NCBI RefSeq assembly: GCF_031191205.1
Contig: NZ_CP133470.1
Span: 1,681,501-1,745,500, forward strand
DNA from: Haemophilus parainfluenzae ATCC 33392
Lineage (GTDB): Bacteria; Pseudomonadota; Gammaproteobacteria; Enterobacterales; Pasteurellaceae
Reading direction: 5' to 3'
DNA length: 64,000 nt
The notes beneath the pieces are model-generated. The model did not search any database. It had not been told where the DNA came from and saw only the letters and a program-made list of their open reading frames with translations. A program made the position numbers and the translations under genes. This document shows, one piece after another, positions 48,184-56,410 of the stretch; positions within the stretch are counted from its first letter, which is position 1, and every line of letters begins with the position of its first letter.

Positions 48184-48513
48184 ATGCTTAGTTATGATGC
48201 TATTCAAATAGCTCTTCAAGATGTTGTTAATAGTAATGATGTAAGTGAACAGACCTTAGAGAAAATTCGCACAGAAAGCGAATGTCTTTGTGAATCTATC
48301 GAATATGGCTTAATGGAATTGGGCGATATGATAAGTCGTTTAGGTTTCTTGGCTGAGAGTGAGCAAACCTTTGATCGCCACGCGATGAGTAATGACAATG
48401 TAAAACATATTGGAGCATTAATTCAGGCTAACGCTTATTTTCTTAATACCTTACGAGAAGCCTCTATCCAAGCAACTTACCATCTCAATGGTGGAGATAA
48501 GGGGGCTAAATGA
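48184..48513 (+). CDS. Satellite-element protein, unrecognised (109 aa)
   Basis: 109 residues, ATG behind a GGAGGT ribosome site. Acidic and mostly helical by composition, with a Glu-rich start (EKIRTESECLCESIEYGLMELGD) and a basic end. First gene of a five-gene run with overlaps or short gaps leading to the helicase, so probably an accessory replication or regulatory protein. No family recognised. Confidence 0.75.
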   Translation: MLSYDAIQIALQDVVNSNDVSEQTLEKIRTESECLCESIEYGLMELGDMISRLGFLAESEQTFDRHAMSNDNVKHIGALIQANAYFLNTLREASIQATYHLNGGDKGAK

Positions 48514-48719
48514 TGAGTAACACGAAATTCCCTTACACCCTTGTTTTTACCTATGACAACGGCGATCAATTCACTGCGGGTCAATATTGTTCACTTAGAG
48601 ACGTACTACAAGCCAAAATCAGAACAAAAGCTGAGATTGGCGAAAAAGATATTACCGGCAGACGTTTAGAAACTATCACAGTTTTAACGGAGGGCGAAAA
48701 TGAAACCAAAACCAACTAA
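48510..48719 (+). CDS. Satellite-element protein, unrecognised (69 aa)
   Basis: 69 residues overlapping the previous gene by 4 bases (ATGA) and the next by 20. A short beta-rich-looking chain (KFPYTLVFTYDNGDQF) followed by a charged segment. Its tight coupling to its neighbours is the main support. No family recognised. Confidence 0.65.
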   Translation: MMSNTKFPYTLVFTYDNGDQFTAGQYCSLRDVLQAKIRTKAEIGEKDITGRRLETITVLTEGENETKTN

Positions 48720-49311
48720 TCCAATAGCACAGCTTGAGCAATGGAAGAAAAACAATGAGCAAGCAAAAATAAATAAGTTTATGAATGAAATGAACCAATC
48801 CAAAATTGGTTCGGTTAAAGGTAACAAGACCAAAATTGGTCCGGTTAAAAGTGCGGTTAAACTCAAATTTGAGAAAAACCAGAATGCAAATTTACATTCT
48901 GTAGAAAATACGCAAGGAAACGAGCACAGCGCACCTAAAGCCAAATACCAAGGCAAACTATCATTCAACCCGTTAGTGTTTGAATATACTCAGATTTCTC
49001 GCCAATTTAAGCTAATTCATGACAGCAACCGCAAATGCCTTGAAGTTTATCCAGACGAGTTTCATCACAAAGTGAAATTCCGTAATGAACTAGCTGATTT
49101 AGTAGAGAAGTTAAAAGCTGGCTCAAAGTTACTTAATGAAATGGCTAAGTCGCAAGGCGTGGAAATTAAAGATAAGTACGGAGCGCTAAAGGGATTTAAT
49201 CAAGCAAATAACTACTTAATCCATAAGTTTGTTGAAGTGATAGAGCAGATTGAGCAGTTACAAGTTGAAAATATTGAAAAACAAAAATTAATCGTTAGCG
49301 AGGGTAAATAA
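48700..49311 (+). CDS. Satellite-element protein, unrecognised (203 aa)
   Basis: 203 residues, ATG preceded by GGAG. The Lys/Asn-rich N-terminal third looks disordered and contains a 10-residue tandem repeat (KIGSVKGNKT / KIGPVKSAVK). The second half is helical with coiled-coil character (KFVEVIEQIEQLQVENIEKQKL). An uptake signal (48849-48857) sits directly after the repeat. Possibly a DNA-binding or structural helper of the helicase; no family recognised. Confidence 0.75.
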   Translation: MKPKPTNPIAQLEQWKKNNEQAKINKFMNEMNQSKIGSVKGNKTKIGPVKSAVKLKFEKNQNANLHSVENTQGNEHSAPKAKYQGKLSFNPLVFEYTQISRQFKLIHDSNRKCLEVYPDEFHHKVKFRNELADLVEKLKAGSKLLNEMAKSQGVEIKDKYGALKGFNQANNYLIHKFVEVIEQIEQLQVENIEKQKLIVSEGK

Positions 49312-49312
49312 G

Positions 49313-49756
49313 ATGAATATGAATGATAAATTAGACTACTCAAATTTAAGTGCGGTCGAATTGAAAGCGATTATGCTTTGTCAGATGAATTTTGAAAAGA
49401 AAGAGGGAGATGCTCTTTATTTACCTTTACCTTATCTGGGTGAAACAATCGTAACGTTAGCAGAAATTTTTGAGAGTTATCCTTCTGAAAAACTCTATGT
49501 GTTACGAAATCTACACGATGAACTGTTAGCGGCTAATAAGCATTTATTACAACTAGCACCGAATCCGCCTTCATTTAATCCGGAAGAAATAGTAGCAAGT
49601 TTAACTAACGATGAAATCATTGATGGATTGCTGAAAAATAGCATTGTCATTTCTTTAGTTGAAACTCTTACATACTTTCAAAAAGTAGTTGCTGAACGTA
49701 TCAATGATATTGAAAACGGAGTACTTAAAGGTGTGAACAATGGCTCGATTAATTAA
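49313..49756 (+). CDS. Satellite-element protein, unrecognised (147 aa)
   Basis: 147 residues, two bases after the previous gene and overlapping the helicase start by 17 bases. Helical, acidic, no cysteine cluster or clear motif. An uptake signal lies at 49348. Its coupling suggests co-expression with the helicase. No family recognised. Confidence 0.7.
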   Translation: MNMNDKLDYSNLSAVELKAIMLCQMNFEKKEGDALYLPLPYLGETIVTLAEIFESYPSEKLYVLRNLHDELLAANKHLLQLAPNPPSFNPEEIVASLTNDEIIDGLLKNSIVISLVETLTYFQKVVAERINDIENGVLKGVNNGSIN

Positions 49757-51509
49757 TGCTCCGCATCTTGCGGAGCAACCGCATGAACCTTATTCCGATT
49801 TATTTGTGCTAGCTGGCTCTAAAGCATGGCAAGCATGGGATAATGGAAAAGGTGAAGAGTGGCTCTTATTGTGTTCGTTGGTGGATGGTCTAGAAAGTAA
49901 TCAGAAACCAGTTATTCTAGGTGAAAATCAACTTGATAATATTTCTTCAACGCGTATAGCTAAAGAAGATCAGCAGTTAGTGAAGATTGCTCAATATGGC
50001 GAATTAAAACAGGAAGAAATCACCGAAATTTGTCAGAATTTAGCAAAAAATACTTCTGCTAGAGAAGTGAAACTCATTGATGCGGCCGCACAAGTAAAAG
50101 AGGATTTAAGCTCTTACATTCAACGCTTGCGAACCGATAAAAAGGCGGCAGATTTAGCAGACCAATTAGCACCGCCCGAAAAACTGAAAGAAAATGACGG
50201 AGTAAATAAGAAGGCACGGGCTTTGACGAAGTGGCTAAATATGGATTTAGCATTAAACCCAAAAGACCGAGAATTATATCGCTATGACGGCATAAGCTGG
50301 CAGCTAGTAGATAAATTTGAGTTCTTAGATAATGCAGTAACTTTCTTTGATGAACAGGACTTCAATTATAGTGCGCGCTCAATCGAAAGCATTATTGATA
50401 CAATCAAAATCCAATCGCCAAAAATGGGAACACAGGTGCAAGAGTTGATTGCTTTCAATAACGGCACTTTAAACCGCACTACGTTAGAGTTCTTGCCCCA
50501 TTATCGGGAAAATTGGCTAATGTCTTATATTCCGCATGAATATCTAAATTCAGCGCAAAATACGCCTTATTTTGATAAGTGGTTAGAGTTCGTAAGCGGT
50601 GGTAAAGAAAACAAAAAGAACGCTATTCTAGCGGCTTTATACGCAGTTTTAACTAATCGCAACGACTGGCAATTATTCTTTGAAGTAACAGGCGATGGCG
50701 GAAGTGGTAAATCTGTTTTTGCTAATATTGCCACGTTATTAGCTGGTGCGCAGAACACAGAAAGCGGGCGCTTAGTGGATTTAGATGAACCGCGCGGGCG
50801 AGAAAGCTTTGTAGGTAAAACTTTGCTAATTTGCCCTGAACAATCGCGTTATGGTGGTGATGGTGGTGGATTGAAAAGTATTACAGGTGGCGACCCTGTG
50901 AATATTGACCCAAAACACCGCACTAAATTTAAAGCTGTTATTTCGGCAGTAGTCTTAATCGTTAATAACGAGGCGACTAGATTTACAGAGCGTAGCGGTG
51001 GGATTGAGCGAAGAAGGGTAATCTTTCACTTTGACAAAGTAGTACCTGAAAACGAGCGAGATCCTAATTTTATGGATAAGATTGAGAGGGAAGTAGGGGG
51101 TATTATTTACAAACTAATACATACCTTTGAACAACCTGAAACCGCTAAGGCCGCTTTAAAAGAGCAACAAACAAGTGATGAGGCTTTGGAAATAAAAAGC
51201 GAATCCGACCACATCACCGAATTTTGCGGATATTTCTATACTACGCCACAGAATGACGGCTTGTATATAGGAAATGCGAATCAAGGCAATAAGTCAAGAA
51301 CGCATCTTTATCCGGCATACTTAGCCTTTGCTGTAGCGAGCGGCATTACAAATACCCTTACTTTGAGAAACTTCTCAAATTCATTAAAGCAAGGATTTGC
51401 GCAACATAAAAATAAATTTGAGTTCTCTAAGATTAAGGGAAAATATGGATATCGCTCCAATGTTCACTTCAAAAACTATGATGAGTTCCAAAACGAGTTC
51501 AATTCATAA
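49740..51509 (+). CDS. P4-alpha/D5-type superfamily 3 helicase
   Basis: 589 residues. The C-terminal two thirds are a D5_N plus SF3 helicase: Walker A GDGGSGKS at residues 318-325, a Walker B/C region around KTLLICPEQSRYGGDGG and SAVVLIVNNEATRF, then a winged-helix-like tail (THLYPAYLAFAVASGI). In P4 alpha one chain holds primase, helicase and origin binding. Here I see no toprim EGYATG motif or zinc finger in the first 180 residues, so the primase part seems absent or replaced. It would unwind the element's origin. A hairpin follows, then the iterons. Confidence 0.85.
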   Translation: MARLINAPHLAEQPHEPYSDLFVLAGSKAWQAWDNGKGEEWLLLCSLVDGLESNQKPVILGENQLDNISSTRIAKEDQQLVKIAQYGELKQEEITEICQNLAKNTSAREVKLIDAAAQVKEDLSSYIQRLRTDKKAADLADQLAPPEKLKENDGVNKKARALTKWLNMDLALNPKDRELYRYDGISWQLVDKFEFLDNAVTFFDEQDFNYSARSIESIIDTIKIQSPKMGTQVQELIAFNNGTLNRTTLEFLPHYRENWLMSYIPHEYLNSAQNTPYFDKWLEFVSGGKENKKNAILAALYAVLTNRNDWQLFFEVTGDGGSGKSVFANIATLLAGAQNTESGRLVDLDEPRGRESFVGKTLLICPEQSRYGGDGGGLKSITGGDPVNIDPKHRTKFKAVISAVVLIVNNEATRFTERSGGIERRRVIFHFDKVVPENERDPNFMDKIEREVGGIIYKLIHTFEQPETAKAALKEQQTSDEALEIKSESDHITEFCGYFYTTPQNDGLYIGNANQGNKSRTHLYPAYLAFAVASGITNTLTLRNFSNSLKQGFAQHKNKFEFSKIKGKYGYRSNVHFKNYDEFQNEFNS

Positions 51510-51515
51510 ACTAGG

Positions 51516-51541
51516 GAAAGGGGGCGAAAGCCCCTTTTTTA
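51516..51541 (+). terminator. Helicase operon terminator
   Basis: GGGGC (51521-51525), loop GAAA... GCCCC (51530-51534) extended by A/T pairs, followed by six T. Confidence 0.75.
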
Positions 51542-51558
51542 TGCTTTTCTCTTAAAAG

Positions 51559-51647
51559 GTGAACAATTAGGGTGAACAATAATGTTCACCTATTCACCCA
51601 TAACTATATGAAATAAAAGGTTAAATTGGCAAGGTGAACAGGTGAAC
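51559..51647. repeat. GGTGAAC iteron cluster, probable P4-type replication origin
   Basis: Six GGTGAAC-type heptamers in 89 bases: direct at 51559, 51571, 51633 and 51641; inverted GTTCACC at 51584-51590 and a variant TTCACCC at 51593-51599. The spacers are AT-rich. Phage P4 origins, from memory, carry GGTGAACA-type iterons bound by the alpha protein. The cluster lies just past the alpha-like helicase and before the integrase 3' end. Confidence 0.7.
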
Positions 51648-51680
51648 CAATTTTTGTAATATTTTTTACACGCCGCTCAT

Positions 51681-52901
51681 TCACACGTTTTCTTTTTCGC
51701 ATTGCTCCACAAAATCACTCCATAATTGCATCACAGGGCGGCGGAGTTCTACATAATCGTAACGGTTATACGCCTGACTTGTTTTATTCCCAATGCTATG
51801 AGCAAGACAACTTTCAGCAATACGGAAATCAACTTGCTGATTTTCTAAAAACGTTCTAGCTATCGATCTCAATCCGTGAGCATCTTGAATCCCTTTGTAA
51901 CCTATCTTTCTTAATGCGTTAGCTATTAGTTCTTTACTAGCTGATTGGTTAGGTTTGTGGTAGTGAGAAAATACGAATTTGTCACCACCTGTTATAGGTT
52001 TCAATTCTTCTAAAATTTTAAGCATTAAAGATGAAAGCGGAACAATGTGAGGAAATTGCCCTTGTCTTGTTTTTTTCATTTTGATTGCTGGAATAGTCCA
52101 TAATTTCTTATCGAAATCAATTTCAGACCATTCAACAGAAACAGCCTCAGCCGGACGAACCATAGAAAGTAATTGCCATCGGAACAAAACCTTTGTTAGA
52201 TGATCTCTACTTGAATTTTTGAAGTCTTGTAATAGTTTCGGTAATTCTTCCGGTTTGATTGCTGGGTGATGTTTTTGAGACTCCTTATGGTAAGCATCAG
52301 ATGCTTTCAAGCAAGAATTAAACGAAATCAATCCTATTGTTACCGCATAATTTAAAATCTGATTAGCGAGGTTTAACAAGCGATGCAGCGTATCATTGAA
52401 ACCTTTTTCATTTAATGGCCGAACAGTTTTAATCAATAAAGGGGAAGTAATCTGATCGATAGGGTAATTCCCAAGAGTAGGGAATAGATAATTTTCTAAT
52501 CTTGCCCAATTCTTTTCCATTGTCATAGGCTCAATTTCTTTACTTCTTTTTTCTTTCCAAAGTAAAGCGACTTTATAGAAAGTATTTTCGTTCTGACCGT
52601 TTTTAATTAGTTCTTGTTCTTTGATGTATTCTTGCGGATCGATACTTTGAGCGAGTAGGGCGCGATATTCTTCGCGTTTTTGGCGAGCTTGCGCAAGTGT
52701 TATAGCTGGATAAGTTCCAATAGTAAAAGATGTGCGTTTATTTGTTACTGGGTGATAATAATTAAAAATCCAAGCCTTAGCACCGGTAGGCTTAATGCGT
52801 AAAAAAAGACCGTTACCATCACTTAGATTGTATTCTTTATCCTTTGTTTTCGCTTTATCTACTTCGGTATTTGTGAGCGGCTTAGTAACACGAGGCATCA
52901 T
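51681..52901 (-). CDS. P4-type tyrosine integrase
   Basis: 406 residues. An N-terminal DUF4102 arm-binding domain (KAWIFNYYHPVTNKRTSFTIG) is followed by a core-binding domain and a catalytic domain. Catalytic residues are in place: Arg249 (MVRPAEA), His342 and Arg345 (HGLRSIARTF), His368 (LAHSIGN) and the nucleophile Tyr378 (AYNRYDY). Intact by sequence. Its 5' end faces tRNA-Val, the likely target, and its promoter region carries repeated CTTGTTACTAA motifs. Confidence 0.93.
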   Translation of the reverse strand: MMPRVTKPLTNTEVDKAKTKDKEYNLSDGNGLFLRIKPTGAKAWIFNYYHPVTNKRTSFTIGTYPAITLAQARQKREEYRALLAQSIDPQEYIKEQELIKNGQNENTFYKVALLWKEKRSKEIEPMTMEKNWARLENYLFPTLGNYPIDQITSPLLIKTVRPLNEKGFNDTLHRLLNLANQILNYAVTIGLISFNSCLKASDAYHKESQKHHPAIKPEELPKLLQDFKNSSRDHLTKVLFRWQLLSMVRPAEAVSVEWSEIDFDKKLWTIPAIKMKKTRQGQFPHIVPLSSLMLKILEELKPITGGDKFVFSHYHKPNQSASKELIANALRKIGYKGIQDAHGLRSIARTFLENQQVDFRIAESCLAHSIGNKTSQAYNRYDYVELRRPVMQLWSDFVEQCEKENV

Positions 52902-52966
52902 TTTTCCTTAGTTTTAGTAACAAGATTTTTCGAAGTTTATCACCTTGTTACTAAACTTGTTACTAA
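52882..52966. repeat. CTTGTTACTAA repeats at the integrase promoter
   Basis: The 11-mer occurs as TTAGTAACAAG at 52914-52924, as CTTGTTACTAA at 52944-52954 and 52956-52966, and as a 9-base version (TTAGTAACA) at 52882-52890 inside the first codons of int. Spacing and position suit integrase arm sites or an autoregulatory operator. An uptake signal follows at 52968. The rest of the 493-base gap 52902-53394 holds tRNA-Val, its terminator and the pyk promoter. Confidence 0.55.
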
Positions 52967-53044
52967 AAAGTGCGGTTAAAGACAATTAAATCCGATTAGT
53001 GACGATAAGTGAAATGGCTGAGAAGCCTTGAAAATACTAGGAAA

Positions 53045-53073
53045 AACAAAACCCCGCGAGTAGTTTCGCGGGG
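53045..53073 (-). terminator. tRNA-Val terminator
   Basis: CCCCGCGA (53052-53059), loop of 6, TCGCGGGG (53066-53073); on the minus strand a T-rich run follows, 17 bases after the tRNA CCA end. Confidence 0.85.
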
Positions 53074-53089
53074 CTGTGTTTAGGGTAAA

Positions 53090-53166
53090 TGGTGCGACTA
53101 GCTGGACTCGAACCAGTGACCCCCACCATGTCAAGGTGGTGCTCTAACCAACTGAGCTATAGTCGC
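53090..53166 (-). tRNA. tRNA-Val (anticodon GAC)
   Basis: 77 nt with an encoded CCA. Acceptor arm GCGACTA pairs with TAGTCGC. The D arm contains AGCTCAGTTGG. The anticodon stem CCACC/GGTGG encloses the loop TTGACAT with anticodon GAC, and the T arm contains GGTTCGAGTCC. Its 3' end points at the integrase, so it is the likely attachment gene of the satellite. Confidence 0.96.
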
Positions 53167-53286
53167 ATAAAAGATGTGGCAGATGATAAACAGTTTTAAG
53201 AATGAAAACAAGAGAATTTGTTTTAAGTTAAATTTAGCTGCTAAAAAAATAACCAAAAATTGATTTAAAAAGTCTCAGTAGTTATT

Positions 53287-53315
53287 TTGATTTTATGCAG
53301 GTTTAAGCGTATAAT
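53287..53315 (+). promoter_or_regulatory. pyk promoter
   Basis: TTGATT (53287-53292), 17 bases, then consensus TATAAT (53310-53315), leaving a leader of about 70 nt before the pyk ATG. Confidence 0.65.
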
Positions 53316-53394
53316 CCCCAGCGTTTTTTATCTCGGATGAGCCGAAATTTAAAAAAAGCTTTAGTAAATTGTAACCATTTGTGGAGTTTAGATA

Positions 53395-54831
53395 ATGTCT
53401 AGAAAATTAAGAAGAACGAAGATTGTATGTACAATGGGTCCAGCAACAGACCGCGATAACAATCTTGAAAAAATTATTGCAGCAGGCGCTAATGTTGTAC
53501 GTATGAACTTTTCTCACGGTACACCAGATGATCATATTGAGCGTGCTGAGCGTGTTCGTGCGATCGCGAAAAAATTAGGTAAAACCGTGGCAATTTTAGG
53601 TGACTTACAAGGTCCTAAAATTCGTGTTTCTACTTTTAAAGACGGCAAAATTTTCTTAAATGTTGGTGATAAATTTATTCTTGATGCGGAATTACCAAAA
53701 GGTGAAGGTAATCAAGAAGCCGTTGGTTTAGACTATAAAACACTTCCACAAGATGTTGTGCCAGGCGATATTCTTTTATTAGATGACGGCCGTGTTCAAT
53801 TAAAAGTACTTTCTACTGAAGGTGCAAAAGTATTTACTGAAGTGACTGTTGGTGGTCCATTATCAAACAATAAAGGGATCAACAAATTAGGTGGTGGCCT
53901 ATCTGCTGATGCATTAACTGAAAAAGATAAAGCAGATATTATCACTGCAGCTCGTATCGGTGTAGATTACTTAGCGGTATCTTTCCCACGTTCAAGTGCA
54001 GACTTAAACTATGCACGTGAGTTAGCAAAACAAGCAGGTTTAGATGCGAAAATCGTTGCTAAAGTTGAACGTGCTGAAACCGTAGTTGATGACGCATCAA
54101 TGGACGATATCATTCTTGCTTCTGATGTAATTATGGTTGCACGTGGTGACTTAGGTGTTGAAATCGGTGACCCTGAATTAGTTGGCGTACAGAAAAAATT
54201 AATTCGTCGTTCACGTCAATTAAACCGTGCGGTAATCACTGCAACTCAAATGATGGAGTCAATGATCAGCAACCCAATGCCAACTCGTGCAGAAGTAATG
54301 GACGTGGCAAATGCGGTATTAGATGGTACTGATGCGGTAATGCTTTCAGCAGAAACTGCAGCAGGTCAATATCCAGCTGAAACTGTAGCGACAATGGCTC
54401 GCGTATGTTTAGGTGCAGAAAAAATGCCAAGCATCAATATTTCTAAACACCGTTTAGATCGTGAATTCAGAGATATTGAAGAATCTGTAGCGATGTCAGC
54501 AATGTACGCAGCAAACCACTTAAGCGGTATTGCAGCAATCATTACATTAAGCCACTCTGGTCGTACACCATTATTAATGTCACGTATTAGCTCAGGTTTA
54601 CCAATCTTTGCACTTTCTCGTGTTCAAGAAACCTTAAACCGTTGCGCATTATACCGTGGTGTAACACCAGTTCATTTTGATGGTGAATCTCGTAGCGCTG
54701 CAGGTGCAAAAGCAGCGATTAACCTATTAAAAGAAAAAGGTTATTTAGTTTCAGGTGATCTTGTTTTATTAACACAAGGTGATGAATCAGAAGGTACAAC
54801 TAACGTTTGTCGTACTTTAACTGTTGAATAA
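53395..54831 (+). CDS. pyk: Pyruvate kinase (PykA type)
   Basis: 478 residues; the last step of glycolysis, PEP plus ADP to pyruvate plus [18 protein letters not shown], the catalytic KVERAE and the metal/substrate region [12 protein letters not shown] are intact, followed by [21 protein letters not shown]. Sequence and length match E. coli PykA (type II, AMP-activated) more than PykF. Strong promoter upstream and hairpin downstream. Confidence 0.97.
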   Translation: MSRKLRRTKIVCTMGPATDRDNNLEKIIAAGANVVRMNFSHGTPDDHIERAERVRAIAKKLGKTVAILGDLQGPKIRVSTFKDGKIFLNVGDKFILDAELPKGEGNQEAVGLDYKTLPQDVVPGDILLLDDGRVQLKVLSTEGAKVFTEVTVGGPLSNNKGINKLGGGLSADALTEKDKADIITAARIGVDYLAVSFPRSSADLNYARELAKQAGLDAKIVAKVERAETVVDDASMDDIILASDVIMVARGDLGVEIGDPELVGVQKKLIRRSRQLNRAVITATQMMESMISNPMPTRAEVMDVANAVLDGTDAVMLSAETAAGQYPAETVATMARVCLGAEKMPSINISKHRLDREFRDIEESVAMSAMYAANHLSGIAAIITLSHSGRTPLLMSRISSGLPIFALSRVQETLNRCALYRGVTPVHFDGESRSAAGAKAAINLLKEKGYLVSGDLVLLTQGDESEGTTNVCRTLTVE

Positions 54832-54847
54832 TCAACATGCCTGAATG

Positions 54848-54881
54848 AAAAAGAGCGGTGGATTTTTCCACCGTTTTTTTA
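54848..54881 (+). terminator. pyk terminator
   Basis: CGGTGGA (54856-54862), loop TTTT, TCCACCG (54867-54873), then seven T. Confidence 0.9.
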
Positions 54882-54980
54882 TGTCTAAAATATTGAAAAT
54901 ATTGACCGCACTTTTTTCTTAAAACCACCTCGTATTTGCGGTATCATAAGCACAGTTTTTTAGTTTAAATTGAAATCCTT

Positions 54981-56387
54981 ATGGCATCACAACGACAAAT
55001 CCAATCTTCCGATCAGAAAACTGAACAAGTTAGTATCCCGCCTCATTCCACTGAAGCTGAACAAGCCGTTCTTGGCGGTATAATGTTGAGTAATCAGCAT
55101 TGGGATGGTATCGCTGAAAGAGTCATTGCTGAGGATTTTTACACTTTTGCGCATAAAGCAATCTTCCAAACTATGGAAGAATTAATGCGTAACCAAACAC
55201 CGATTGATTTAATCACCCTTGATCAAGCCCTTAAAGCCAAAGGTATCAGTGATTCCGTAGGCGGTTTTGCTTATCTCGCAGATCTTTCCAATAACACGCC
55301 AAATGCTATTAATATTTTGGCTTATGCTGAAATCGTACGTGAAAAAGCGATTTTGCGTGAGCTTATTGCAGTGGGGAATCGTATTGCAGAAAACAGTTAT
55401 TCCCCAAAAGGCAAAGACATCAAAATGGTGTTGGATGAAGCTGAAAGGGAAGTTTTTGCGATCGCTGAAAAACGGAGTTCTTCAACAGAGGGCCCTCAAA
55501 ACGTGCTCAGCGTGTTGGAAAGCACTATTGCTCGAATTGAAACCTTAGGTAAGCTTGAAAATCATAACGGTGTGACAGGGGTCACAACGGGCTTTGTTGA
55601 GTTAGATAAGAAAACAGCCGGTTTACAGCCTTCCGATCTCATCATTGTGGCAGCACGTCCTTCCATGGGTAAAACCACATTTGCAATGAACCTTTGTGAA
55701 AATGCGGCCATGGCAAGTGATAAGCCTGTATTAGTCTTCAGTTTAGAGATGCCTGCTGAGCAAATTATGATGCGTATGATTGCCTCTCTAGCTCGCGTGG
55801 ACCAAACCAAAATTCGTACAGGCCAAAACTTGGAAGAAGCGGAATGGAGCAAAATTGCTAGCGTGTTTGGGATGTTTAAGCAAAAAAATAATCTTTATAT
55901 CGATGATTCATCGGGTTTAACTCCAACAGAATTGCGTTCTCGCGCGCGTCGTGTGTATCGAGAAAATGGTGGCTTGAGTATGATTATGGTGGATTATCTT
56001 CAATTAATGCGCGCGCCCGCATTTTCAGATAACCGTACCTTAGAGATCGCCGAGATTTCTCGTTCTTTAAAAGCATTAGCGAAAGAATTAGAAGTCCCGG
56101 TTATTGCACTTTCCCAGCTTAACCGTACTTTAGAACAACGTGCAGATAAACGTCCAGTAAACTCAGACTTGCGTGAATCAGGCTCTATCGAGCAGGATGC
56201 TGACTTGATTATGTTTATTTATCGTGACGAAGTGTATAACGATAATTCTGAAGATAAAGGTGTTGCTGAAATCATTATTGGTAAACAACGTAACGGTCCG
56301 ATTGGTCGTGTACGTTTAGCATTTAACGGTCAATTCTCACGCTTTGATAACCTTGCCGAACAGCGTGAATACAGAGATGATTATTAG
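54981..56387 (+). CDS. dnaB: Replicative DNA helicase DnaB
   Basis: 468 residues. The N-terminal domain (PPHSTEAEQAVLGGIMLS onward, to about 115) drives hexamer formation and primase binding. A linker is followed by a RecA-like domain with Walker A ARPSMGKTTFAM near residue 230, Walker B MIMVDYLQLM and VIALSQLNRTLEQR. No intein interrupts it. It is followed 23 bases later by alr, as in H. influenzae. Confidence 0.97.
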   Translation: MASQRQIQSSDQKTEQVSIPPHSTEAEQAVLGGIMLSNQHWDGIAERVIAEDFYTFAHKAIFQTMEELMRNQTPIDLITLDQALKAKGISDSVGGFAYLADLSNNTPNAINILAYAEIVREKAILRELIAVGNRIAENSYSPKGKDIKMVLDEAEREVFAIAEKRSSSTEGPQNVLSVLESTIARIETLGKLENHNGVTGVTTGFVELDKKTAGLQPSDLIIVAARPSMGKTTFAMNLCENAAMASDKPVLVFSLEMPAEQIMMRMIASLARVDQTKIRTGQNLEEAEWSKIASVFGMFKQKNNLYIDDSSGLTPTELRSRARRVYRENGGLSMIMVDYLQLMRAPAFSDNRTLEIAEISRSLKALAKELEVPVIALSQLNRTLEQRADKRPVNSDLRESGSIEQDADLIMFIYRDEVYNDNSEDKGVAEIIIGKQRNGPIGRVRLAFNGQFSRFDNLAEQREYRDDY

Positions 56388-56410
56388 GCAAGATAGAACG
56401 GATTAGAAAA

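Larger units (their letters stand above)
48104..53089. mobile_element. P4-like satellite element, decayed
   Basis: Block of unfamiliar small genes, a P4-alpha-type helicase, a cluster of P4-like iterons and a P4-type integrase beside tRNA-Val. The integrase reads away from the tRNA 3' end, as usual for elements using a tRNA as attB. I searched the left side for a copy of the tRNA 3' sequence and found none, and the left side abuts a gene broken inside its coding region. So the outer end appears deleted and the element is probably immobile. It has no capsid, portal or packaging genes. Three uptake signals inside it suggest long residence. Confidence 0.75.

Noticed and set aside
51559..51647. 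CRISPR-like array
   Set aside because: Repeats are only 7 bases, in both orientations and unevenly spaced; they fit iterons, not CRISPR. No CRISPR array or cas gene is seen in the window.
48104..53089. Complete prophage
   Set aside because: No capsid, terminase, portal, tail or lysis genes; the gene content fits a replication-and-integration remnant of a satellite.
53090..53166. Direct repeat of the tRNA-Val 3' end at the left side of the satellite
   Set aside because: I compared the tRNA 3' part with 46830-46963 and 48104-48184 and found no match; the far attachment site seems deleted.
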